Shown piece by piece: positions 57,334-64,000 of a DNA stretch of 64,000 nucleotides. Location: the NCBI RefSeq assembly GCF_000716715.1, contig NZ_JNYJ01000008.1, positions 124,001-188,000 on the forward strand, in the 5' to 3' direction. Position 1 is the first letter of the stretch, and each line of letters begins with the position of its first letter. The notes under the pieces were generated by a model that worked only from the letters and a program-made list of their open reading frames with translations, searched no databases and was not told where the DNA came from. A program made the translations under genes and the position numbers. This DNA comes from Dactylosporangium aurantiacum (lineage in GTDB: Bacteria > Actinomycetota > Actinomycetes > Mycobacteriales > Micromonosporaceae).

Positions 57334-59439
57334 ATGCAGGTGTGGCCGGGCAACCGGTACCCGTTGGGTGCTACGTACGACGGGCAGGGCACGAACTTCG
57401 CGATCTTCTCCGAAGTGGCGTCGGGCGTCGAACTGTGCCTCTTCGACGACAACGACGTCGAGGAGCGCATCAAACTCGTCGAGGTCGACGCGTTCGTGTG
57501 GCACGCGTACCTTCCCGGGGTCGAGCCGGGCCAGCGCTACGGTTTCCGCGTCCACGGTGAGTACGACCCGTCGCGGGGGCTGCGGTGCAATCCGCACAAG
57601 CTGCTGCTGGACCCGTATGCGAAGGCGATCGACGGCGACATCGCCTGGGACCCGGCCGTCTACGGCTACGACTTCAACGACCCGGAGCAGATGTCGACGG
57701 CGGACTCCGCGCCGTTCATGCCGAAGGCCGTCGTGGTCAACCCGTACTTCGACTGGGGCAACGACGCCGCGCCGCGGGTGCCGTACCACCACACCGTGGT
57801 CTACGAGGCGCACGTGAAGGGCCTGACGATGCGGCACCCGGAGGTGCCGGAGGAGCTGCGCGGCACGTACGCCGGCATCGCCCACCCGGCGATCATCGAG
57901 CATCTGCGCCGGCTCGGCGTGACCGCCCTGGAGCTGCTGCCGGTCCACCACTTCGTGCACGACCAGCGCCTGGTGGAGCTCGGCCTGTCCAACTACTGGG
58001 GCTACAACACCATCGGCTTCTTCGCCCCGTACCACGGCTACGCCCGGCGGCACCGCGGCCAGCAGGTCCAGGAGTTCCGCGGCATGGTCAAGGCGCTGCA
58101 CGCGGCCGGCATCGAGGTGATCCTCGACGTCGTCTACAACCACACCGCCGAGGGCAACCACCTGGGCCCCACGCTCGGCTTCAAGGGCCTGGACAACGGC
58201 CACTACTACAAGCTCGAGGACGACGACAACCGGTACTACACCGACTACACGGGCACCGGCAACAGCCTCAACGTGCGCAACCCGCACACCTTGCAGCTCA
58301 TCATGGACTCGCTGCGGTACTGGGTGACGGAGATGCGCGTCGACGGGTTCCGCTTCGACCTCGCCTCCACCCTCGCCCGCGAATTCTACGAGGTCGACCG
58401 GCTCTCCACGTTCTTCGAGGTCGTGCAGCAGGACCCGGTCGTCAACCAGGTGAAGCTCATCGCGGAGCCGTGGGACGTCGGCCCCGGCGGCTACCAGGTC
58501 GGCAACTTCCCGCCGCTGTGGACGGAGTGGAACGGCAAGTTCCGCGACACGGTCCGCGACTTCTGGCGCGGCGAGCCCGCGACCCTCAGCGAGTTCGCCA
58601 GCCGCATCTGCGGGTCGGCGGACCTGTACCAGGACGACGGCCGGCGGCCGTTCGCCAGCATCAACTTCGTCACGTGCCACGACGGGTTCACGCTCAACGA
58701 CCTGGTGTCCTACAACGAGAAGCACAACGAGGACAACACCGAGGACAACCGCGACGGCGAGAGCCACAACCGGTCGTGGAACTGCGGCGTGGAGGGCCCC
58801 ACCGACGACCCCGAGATCAACGCGCTGCGGGCCAAGCAGCGGCGCAACTTCCTGACCACGCTCATGCTGTCCCAGGGCGTGCCGATGATCGCCGCCGGTG
58901 ACGAGCTGGGCCGCACCCAGGGCGGCAACAACAACGCGTACTGCCAGGACAACGACATCAGCTGGGTCGACTGGGAGAACGTCGACGAGCAGCTGCTCGC
59001 CTTCACCCGCGGGCTGGCCGCGTTCCGCGAACGGCACCGGGTGTTCCGCCGGCGGCGGTTCTTCACCGGCCGGCCCGTCACCCGGCACGAGGGCACCCCG
59101 ATCCCGGACGTGGCCTGGTTCGCCACCGACGGCCGGCAGATGACCGAGGAGGACTGGGACAACCACTTCGGCAAGGCCCTGATGCTCTTCGTCAACGGCG
59201 AGTCGATCACCGAGCGCGGCTCGCACGGTGAGCGGCACGTCGACGACTCGTTCCTGCTGTGCTTCAACGCCCACTACGAGCCGCTCGAGTTCGTCATCCC
59301 GCAGCAGGACTACGGCAAGGAGTGGGAGCTGGTGATCGCGACCGCGCCCGGCTCGGCCCGCGGCGGCGTGTCGTACACCGCCGGCGGCACCCTCGTCGTG
59401 CCGGACCGGTCCCTCGTCGTGCTCGACCGGACGGTGTGA
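57334..59439 (+). CDS. glgX: Glycogen debranching enzyme GlgX/TreX (isoamylase type, GH13)
   Basis: 701 aa from ATG 57334, preceded by AGGAGC. CBM48 N-terminal domain (GATYDGQGTNFAIFSEVASG) then a GH13 barrel. Catalytic residues by position: nucleophile Asp342 (DGFRFD, 337-342), acid Glu378 (IAEPWD) and Asp450 (VTCHDGF). It hydrolyses alpha-1,6 branches of glycogen to give linear maltooligosaccharides for treY. First gene of the glgX-treY-treZ operon; treY starts 4 nt after its stop. The N-terminus GNRYPLGATYDGQGTNFAIF fits TreX/GlgX. Confidence 0.95.
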   Translation: MQVWPGNRYPLGATYDGQGTNFAIFSEVASGVELCLFDDNDVEERIKLVEVDAFVWHAYLPGVEPGQRYGFRVHGEYDPSRGLRCNPHKLLLDPYAKAIDGDIAWDPAVYGYDFNDPEQMSTADSAPFMPKAVVVNPYFDWGNDAAPRVPYHHTVVYEAHVKGLTMRHPEVPEELRGTYAGIAHPAIIEHLRRLGVTALELLPVHHFVHDQRLVELGLSNYWGYNTIGFFAPYHGYARRHRGQQVQEFRGMVKALHAAGIEVILDVVYNHTAEGNHLGPTLGFKGLDNGHYYKLEDDDNRYYTDYTGTGNSLNVRNPHTLQLIMDSLRYWVTEMRVDGFRFDLASTLAREFYEVDRLSTFFEVVQQDPVVNQVKLIAEPWDVGPGGYQVGNFPPLWTEWNGKFRDTVRDFWRGEPATLSEFASRICGSADLYQDDGRRPFASINFVTCHDGFTLNDLVSYNEKHNEDNTEDNRDGESHNRSWNCGVEGPTDDPEINALRAKQRRNFLTTLMLSQGVPMIAAGDELGRTQGGNNNAYCQDNDISWVDWENVDEQLLAFTRGLAAFRERHRVFRRRRFFTGRPVTRHEGTPIPDVAWFATDGRQMTEEDWDNHFGKALMLFVNGESITERGSHGERHVDDSFLLCFNAHYEPLEFVIPQQDYGKEWELVIATAPGSARGGVSYTAGGTLVVPDRSLVVLDRTV

Positions 59440-59442
59440 GCC

Positions 59443-61701
59443 GTGGTCGCGAACTTCCCGACCGGCACGTACCGGGTGCAGGTGCGCCCCGACTTCGACC
59501 TCGACGCGACCGCCGGGCTCGCCGGCTACCTGTACGACCTCGGCGCCAGCCACCTGTACTCCGCACCGCTGCTGGCCGCGACGCCCGGCTCCCCGCACGG
59601 CTACGACGTGGTCGACCCGACCCGGGTCAACCCGGAGCTCGGCGGCCCGGAGGCGCTGCGGCGGCTCGCCACCGCGCTGCGCCAGCAGGGCCTGGGCCTG
59701 GTCGTGGACATCGTGCCCAACCACATGGGGCTGTTCCAGCCGGCCGCGAACCCGGCCTGGTGGGACGTGCTCACGCACGGGCGGGAGTCGCGGTACGCGG
59801 ACTGGTTCGACATCGACTGGGCCGCCGGCCCGCTCGTCGTGCCCGTCCTCGGCGACGAGGCCGACCTGGCGCGGCTGACCGTCGAGGACGGCGAGCTGCG
59901 CTACTACGAGCACCGCTTCCCGATCGCCCCCGGCACCGGCGGCGGCACCCCGCAGCAGGTCCACGACCGGCAGCACTACCGGCTCGTCGACTGGCGGCTG
60001 GGCAACCGGCTGCTCAACTACCGCCGGTTCTTCGCGGTGACGGAGCTGGCCGGGGTACGGGTCGAGGACCCGGCCGTGTTCGAGGCGACCCACGCGGAGG
60101 TGCTGCGCTGGGTCGCCGACGGCGACGTGCAGGGCATCCGGGTCGACCACCCGGACGGGCTGCGCGACCCCGGCGGCTACCTCACCGCACTGCGCGAACG
60201 GGCCCCGGACGCGTGGCTGGTGGTGGAGAAGATCCTGGAGCGTGGGGAGCCGCTGCCGCCGCACTGGCCGGTCGACGGCACCACCGGCTACGACGCCCTC
60301 GGCGAGGTCTGCGGCCTGTTCGTCGACCCGGACGGCGCGCCGCCCGTCGAGGGGCCCGGCTGGGACGAGGAGGCGCACGAGCAGAAGCTGGACGTGACCC
60401 GGCGGCTGTTCCCGGCGGAGCTGCGCCGTCTCGACGCGCTCGCCCCAAGCGTTGGAGCCGGCGCGAGCGCCGGCTCCAACGCTACAACGGAGACCCTCGG
60501 CGAGCTCGCCGCGAACTTCCACGTGTACCGCACGTACCTGCCGTACGGCCGGGCCGACTTCGACGCGGCCGTCGCCGAGACGAAACGCCGCCGGCCCGAC
60601 CTCGCCGGCACCCTCGACGCGCTGACCCCGCGGCTGACCGACCCGGCCGACGAGCTGTGCGCCCGGTTCCAGCAGCTGACCGGCGCCGTCATGGCCAAGG
60701 GCGTCGAGGACACCGCCATGTACCGGTGGAACCGGTTCATCGCCCTCAACGAGGTCGGCGGCGACCCGTCCCGGTTCGGGGTGCCGCCGCAGGAGTTCCA
60801 CGAGGCCGCCGCCCGCCGCCTCGAGCAGTGGCCGGCCGGCATGACGACCCTGTCGACCCACGACACGAAACGCGGCGAGGACGTGCGGGCCCGCCTGGCC
60901 GTGCTGTCCGAGGCGCCGGACCTGCTCATGCCCCTGTACGGGCGGGCCGGCATCCCCGACTTCTCGTTCGAGGCGCTGTTCTGGCAGACCGTCGTCGGCG
61001 CGTGGCCGATCGGCGCGGACCGGCTGCTGGCGTACCTGACGAAGGCCGCCCGCGAGGCGAACCGCTCCACCTCATGGGACGCGCCCGACGAGGCGTTCGA
61101 GGCGACATTCGCCGCCGCCGTGCGCCGCCTCGACGACGACGCCGCCCTGCGCGCCGACGTCGACGCGATCGTGCGGCGGATCCGGCCGTTCGGCTGGTCC
61201 AACGCGCTGGGCCAGAAGCTGGTGCAGCTCACCATGCCCGGCATCCCGGACGTCTACCAGGGCACCGAGCTGTGGGAGGACTCCCTCGTCGACCCGGACA
61301 ACCGCCGCCCCGTCGACTTCGCCGAGCGCCGCGATCTGCTCGCCGCGCTCGACGCCGCGGCGGCGCCCCCGCCGGTCGACGACTCCGGCGTGGCGAAGCT
61401 GCTCGTGGTGAGCCGCGCCCTGCGGCTGCGGCGGGACCGGCCGGAGCTGTTCCAGCGCTACCACCCGGTGCCGGTCACCGGCGACGCCGCCGGGCACGCC
61501 GTCGCGTTCGACCGGGGTGGCGCCCTGACCGTCGCCACCCGGCTGCCGCTGCGGCTGGCCGCCGCCGGCGGCTGGGACGCCGAGGACCTCAAGCTCCCCG
61601 GCGGCGCCTGGACCGACGTGCTGACCGGCCGCGCCGTGGACTCCACCCGGGTCGGCGACATCCTGGCGACGTACCCCGTCGCGCTCTTGGTGAGGGAGTA
61701 G
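59443..61701 (+). CDS. treY: Maltooligosyltrehalose synthase
   Basis: 752 aa from GTG 59443. Converts the reducing-end alpha-1,4 bond of maltooligosaccharides to alpha,alpha-1,1, the first trehalose step. N-terminal TGTYRVQVRPDFDLDATAGL and DIVPNHMGLFQPAANPAWW are TreY hallmarks. Catalytic residues Asp235 (IRVDHPDGL), Glu262 (VVEKILE) and Asp474 (STHDTKRGED). Residues 336-347 (SVGAGASAGSNA) are encoded by a perfect 36-bp palindrome and lie in a loop just after the RLFPAELRR segment. treZ follows by 3 nt. Confidence 0.95.
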   Translation: MVANFPTGTYRVQVRPDFDLDATAGLAGYLYDLGASHLYSAPLLAATPGSPHGYDVVDPTRVNPELGGPEALRRLATALRQQGLGLVVDIVPNHMGLFQPAANPAWWDVLTHGRESRYADWFDIDWAAGPLVVPVLGDEADLARLTVEDGELRYYEHRFPIAPGTGGGTPQQVHDRQHYRLVDWRLGNRLLNYRRFFAVTELAGVRVEDPAVFEATHAEVLRWVADGDVQGIRVDHPDGLRDPGGYLTALRERAPDAWLVVEKILERGEPLPPHWPVDGTTGYDALGEVCGLFVDPDGAPPVEGPGWDEEAHEQKLDVTRRLFPAELRRLDALAPSVGAGASAGSNATTETLGELAANFHVYRTYLPYGRADFDAAVAETKRRRPDLAGTLDALTPRLTDPADELCARFQQLTGAVMAKGVEDTAMYRWNRFIALNEVGGDPSRFGVPPQEFHEAAARRLEQWPAGMTTLSTHDTKRGEDVRARLAVLSEAPDLLMPLYGRAGIPDFSFEALFWQTVVGAWPIGADRLLAYLTKAAREANRSTSWDAPDEAFEATFAAAVRRLDDDAALRADVDAIVRRIRPFGWSNALGQKLVQLTMPGIPDVYQGTELWEDSLVDPDNRRPVDFAERRDLLAALDAAAAPPPVDDSGVAKLLVVSRALRLRRDRPELFQRYHPVPVTGDAAGHAVAFDRGGALTVATRLPLRLAAAGGWDAEDLKLPGGAWTDVLTGRAVDSTRVGDILATYPVALLVRE
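60448..60483 (+). repeat. 36-bp palindrome inside treY
   Basis: Arms AGCGTTGGAGCCGGCGC (60448-60464) and GCGCCGGCTCCAACGCT (60467-60483) with GA at the centre: 17 perfectly paired bases. It begins and ends on codon boundaries (codons 336-347), encoding SVGAGASAGSNA. No second copy was noticed in this window. Confidence 0.8.
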
Positions 61702-61704
61702 CTC

Positions 61705-63420
61705 GTGCACGAGTTCCGCGTCTGGGCCCCGGCGGCGGACACCGTCGGCCTGGCCACCGGCGGGTCGACCCTGCCCATGTCGCCCGACACGGGCGGCTGG
61801 TGGACGCTGACGCTGCCCGACGCCGGCCACGGCACCGAGTACGGGTTCGTCCTCGACGACGGCTCCGGCGGCCCTCAGGTGCTGCCCGACCCGCGCTCGC
61901 GCCGGCAGCCGCACGGCGTGCACGGTCTCAGCCAGGTGTACGAGCACGACCGGTACACCTGGAACGACGGCGGCTGGACCGGGCGCCAGCTGCCCGGCAG
62001 CGTCATCTACGAGCTGCACGTGGGCACGTTCACCCCCGGCGGCACGTTCGACTCGGCGATCGAGAAGCTGCCCTACCTGCGTGACCTCGGCGTCGACCTG
62101 GTCGAGCTGCTGCCGGTCAACACGTTCAACGGCGAGTGGAACTGGGGCTACGACGGCGTCGGCTGGCACGCCGTGCAGGAGTCCTACGGCGGCCCCGACG
62201 GCCTGAAACGCTTCGTCGACGCCGCCCACGCGCACGGGCTGGGCGTGATCATCGACGCGGTCTACAACCACTTCGGGCCGTCCGGCGCGTACACCCCGGC
62301 GTTCGGCCCGTACCTGTCGGCCGGCGCGAACACGTGGGGCCGGTCGCTGAACCTCGACGAGGCCGACTCCGGCGAGGTCCGCGCGTTCATCATCGACAGC
62401 GCCCTGCAGTGGCTGCGCGACTACCACGCCGACGGCCTGCGCCTGGACGCCGTGCACGCCCTCGTCGACCGCGGCGCCACGCACCTGCTGGAGGAGCTCG
62501 CGGTCGAGGTCGACGCCCTGTCGACCGCCGTCGGCCGGCCCCTGTCGCTGATCGCCGAGTCCGACCTCAACGACGCCCGGCTGGTCACCGCCCAGGAGGG
62601 CGGCGGCTACGGCCTGCACGCCCAGTGGGACGACGACGTCCACCACGCGCTGCACGCGCTGCTCACCGGCGAGCGGCAGGGGTACTACGGCGACTTCGGC
62701 TCCCCCGCCTGCTTCGCCAAGGTGTGGACGTCGGCGTTCTTCCACGACGGCACCTGGTCCTCGTTCCGCCGGCGCCGGCACGGCCGCCCGGTCGACACCC
62801 GCCGCATCCCCGGCCACCGCTTCGTGGTCTGCCTGCAGAACCACGACCAGATCGGCAACCGCGCGGTCGGTGACCGGCTCACCGAGGTGCTGTCCCCCGG
62901 CCTGCTGAAGGTCGGCGCGACGCTGCTGCTCACGTCGCCCTTCACCCCGATGCTGTTCATGGGCGAGGAGTTCGCCGCCCGCACCCCGTGGCAGTTCTTC
63001 ACCAGCCACCCCGAGCCGGAGCTCGCCGGCGCCGTCCGGGAGGGCCGCCGCGCCGAGTTCGCCGAGCACGGCTGGCCACCCGGCGACGTGCCCGACCCGC
63101 AGGACCCGGCCACCTTCGAACGCTCCCACCTGGACTGGTCCGCCCAGGACCCGGCGATGCTGTCGGTGTACCGGTCGCTGATCGCGCTGCGCAAACGCCA
63201 CCCGGCCCTCGCCGACCCGCGCCTGGACCTGGTCGAGGTCACCCACGACGACGGGGTGCTGCTGATCCGCCGCGGGCCGCACGTGGTGGTCGCCAACCTC
63301 ACCGGCGACCCGCGCACGGTGCCCCTGTCGGCGGACTGCCTGCTCTTCAGCACCGACGACACGGTGCTCCTGCAGGCCGACACCCTGACGTTGCCCCCGG
63401 AGTCCGCCGCGGTCATCTGA
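61705..63420 (+). CDS. treZ: Maltooligosyltrehalose trehalohydrolase
   Basis: 571 aa from GTG 61705. Releases trehalose from maltooligosyltrehalose. N-terminal CBM48-like domain (HEFRVWAPAADTVGLATGG) and YELHVGTFTPGGTFDSAIEK are TreZ segments. Catalytic residues: nucleophile Asp248 (ADGLRLDAVH), acid Glu285 (IAESDLND) and Asp381 (CLQNHDQIGNR). C-terminal region has the FTPMLFMGEEFAARTPWQFF segment. Last gene of the operon; the slightly short N-terminus and overall length are normal for the family. Confidence 0.95.
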   Translation: MHEFRVWAPAADTVGLATGGSTLPMSPDTGGWWTLTLPDAGHGTEYGFVLDDGSGGPQVLPDPRSRRQPHGVHGLSQVYEHDRYTWNDGGWTGRQLPGSVIYELHVGTFTPGGTFDSAIEKLPYLRDLGVDLVELLPVNTFNGEWNWGYDGVGWHAVQESYGGPDGLKRFVDAAHAHGLGVIIDAVYNHFGPSGAYTPAFGPYLSAGANTWGRSLNLDEADSGEVRAFIIDSALQWLRDYHADGLRLDAVHALVDRGATHLLEELAVEVDALSTAVGRPLSLIAESDLNDARLVTAQEGGGYGLHAQWDDDVHHALHALLTGERQGYYGDFGSPACFAKVWTSAFFHDGTWSSFRRRRHGRPVDTRRIPGHRFVVCLQNHDQIGNRAVGDRLTEVLSPGLLKVGATLLLTSPFTPMLFMGEEFAARTPWQFFTSHPEPELAGAVREGRRAEFAEHGWPPGDVPDPQDPATFERSHLDWSAQDPAMLSVYRSLIALRKRHPALADPRLDLVEVTHDDGVLLIRRGPHVVVANLTGDPRTVPLSADCLLFSTDDTVLLQADTLTLPPESAAVI

Positions 63421-63455
63421 CGTCGCTCGGCCCCGCCCGGTGGGTCCGGTGCGGC

Positions 63456-63971
63456 CTAGGCGAGCCGGCGCAGCCGCCAGGTGACCTGCGTCCGCACGCC
63501 CGGGTCCGGGTCGGCGGCGAGGGGGCGCAGCGCGTCGGCGGCGCCGGGCCGGGCGAGGAAGCCGACGATCCCGGCGGCCGCGGCGCGGATCCCCGGGTCG
63601 GGGTCGGTGAGCAGGGACCGGGCGACGGCGTCGACGCGGGCCCGGTCGGGCTGGTTGCCGAGCGCCACCAGGGCGGTGTGCCGCAGGGCTCGGTCGCCCG
63701 CGTCGGCTCGCTGGTCTTGGTCGCCGCCGCCGTCGCCCGTCGGGGTGGGCGGCTGGAGCGCGGTGGCGGTCAGCTCGTCGAGGTCGGCGGGGTCGGCGGT
63801 GAGGCCGAGCGCCCACAGGCGGGTCAGCGGGCTGCCCGGGTGGGCGAGGATGTGCCGGCGGCTGCCCGCGGGGTCGGCGGCGACCAGGGCCTCGATCTCG
63901 TCGACCACGGGGTCGGCGCAGTCGCACACGGCGTCCATGGCGTGCAGGAGGTCGCGCAGCGTGCGGGCCAT
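63456..63971 (-). CDS. HEAT-repeat-type protein
   Basis: 171 aa from ATG 63971, near the right edge. The C-terminal half has two HEAT-like repeats: VDAVARSLLTDPDPGIRAAAAGIVG and ADALRPLAADPDPGVRTQVTWRLR, each with the DPDPGxR turn. The N-terminal part (ALVAADPAGSRRHILAHPGS and LTRLWALGLTADPADLDEL) is of the same helical type, with a low-complexity PPTPTGDGGGDQ insert. A protein-binding scaffold is likely; the partner is unknown. Confidence 0.8.
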   Translation of the reverse strand: MARTLRDLLHAMDAVCDCADPVVDEIEALVAADPAGSRRHILAHPGSPLTRLWALGLTADPADLDELTATALQPPTPTGDGGGDQDQRADAGDRALRHTALVALGNQPDRARVDAVARSLLTDPDPGIRAAAAGIVGFLARPGAADALRPLAADPDPGVRTQVTWRLRRLA

Positions 63972-64000
63972 CCGCCGACGGTACCCGGGGGCACCGCCGG

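Noticed and set aside
55030..60861. Very long open frame on the minus strand running through the promoter region and antisense to glgX and treY
   Set aside because: Only the part from 57078 down matches a family (the debranching enzyme). The rest is a low-stop GC-rich shadow of glgX and treY, rich in Arg/Val/Gly with no domain.
61072..63927. Long minus-strand open frame antisense to treY and treZ
   Set aside because: It mirrors the real coding frames; the composition is Ala/Gly/Arg/Val low complexity. TreY and TreZ on the plus strand carry all catalytic motifs.

Overview
The window is very GC-rich, with strong G/C bias at third codon positions. It looks like part of an actinobacterial chromosome, most likely Micromonosporaceae (Actinoplanes/Micromonospora/Dactylosporangium type); the family is inferred. 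The best evidence for Actinobacteria is the block at 44.6-51.1 kb: CDP-alcohol phosphatidyltransferase, DUF881, small basic DUF1290 protein, DUF881, gcvH, garA, MerR, bifunctional nuclease, MerR. This matches the gene order of Mycobacterium tuberculosis Rv1822-Rv1830. Actinobacterial families such as DUF4193, GPP34, snapalysin, DUF4247 and mycothiol-linked isomerase-like proteins agree. No rRNA, tRNA, CRISPR array, insertion sequence or phage gene was seen. The window reads as ordinary chromosome with several compact operons.

Layout. 0-8.7 kb: a BenE-type transporter (cut by the left edge) divergent from its XRE-cupin regulator; a P-loop kinase; a mycothiol-type isomerase family protein; two lipoproteins, one an ABC solute-binding protein; and a GPP34/amino-acid permease/acetyltransferase operon. 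8.9-13.6 kb: virginiamycin B lyase, serA, a papain-like amidase-fold protein, a TatA-like micro-membrane protein and a PAP2 phosphatase. 13.6-18.8 kb: a c-di-GMP locus with a membrane diguanylate cyclase and two EAL-HDOD paralogues around an SLC13/ArsB-type permease. 18.9-27.8 kb: acetyltransferase, snapalysin, patatin, RNase Z, DUF4193, two FAD enzymes and a VanW protein. 27.9-31 kb: an ATP-grasp, phosphoribosyltransferase and nucleotidyltransferase trio, then a metallo-hydrolase. 31-37.3 kb: methyltransferase, a GlxA-type regulator divergent from an MFS exporter, a YciO-type protein, a metallo-hydrolase with a decayed tandem copy of its own 3' end, and DUF2252. 37.4-42 kb: a six-gene translationally coupled operon (DUF4178, DUF2617, DUF4247 lipoprotein, DUF350, Pro-rich membrane protein, membrane-anchored aminopropyltransferase). 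42-44.5 kb: NTF2-like protein, pyrE, PLDc_N protein and an APH-type kinase. 44.5-51.1 kb: the Rv1822-1830-like block. 51.2-53.5 kb: GlxA-AraC/DJ-1 pair and DUF2461. 53.5-63.4 kb: alpha-glucan metabolism, with a GT4 enzyme and an amylo-alpha-1,6-glucosidase on one strand and the glgX(treX)-treY-treZ trehalose operon on the other. A HEAT-repeat protein lies at the right edge.

Regulatory style. At least 18 start codons have a TAnnnT hexamer ending 6-8 nt upstream, the signature of leaderless actinobacterial transcripts. Two divergent pairs (11256-11275 and 21137-21159) are so close that their two -10 hexamers overlap in opposite orientations.

Items most worth a second look: a codon-aligned 36-bp palindrome inside treY; the DUF350/DUF4178/aminopropyltransferase operon; the ATP-grasp/PRTase/nucleotidyltransferase trio; the unequal loss of EAL residues in the tandem EAL-HDOD pair; the 36-residue protein with a TatA-like start; and a DUF881 protein with six 18-residue repeats. 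All functions are read from sequence motifs and gene order by eye. No database search was possible.
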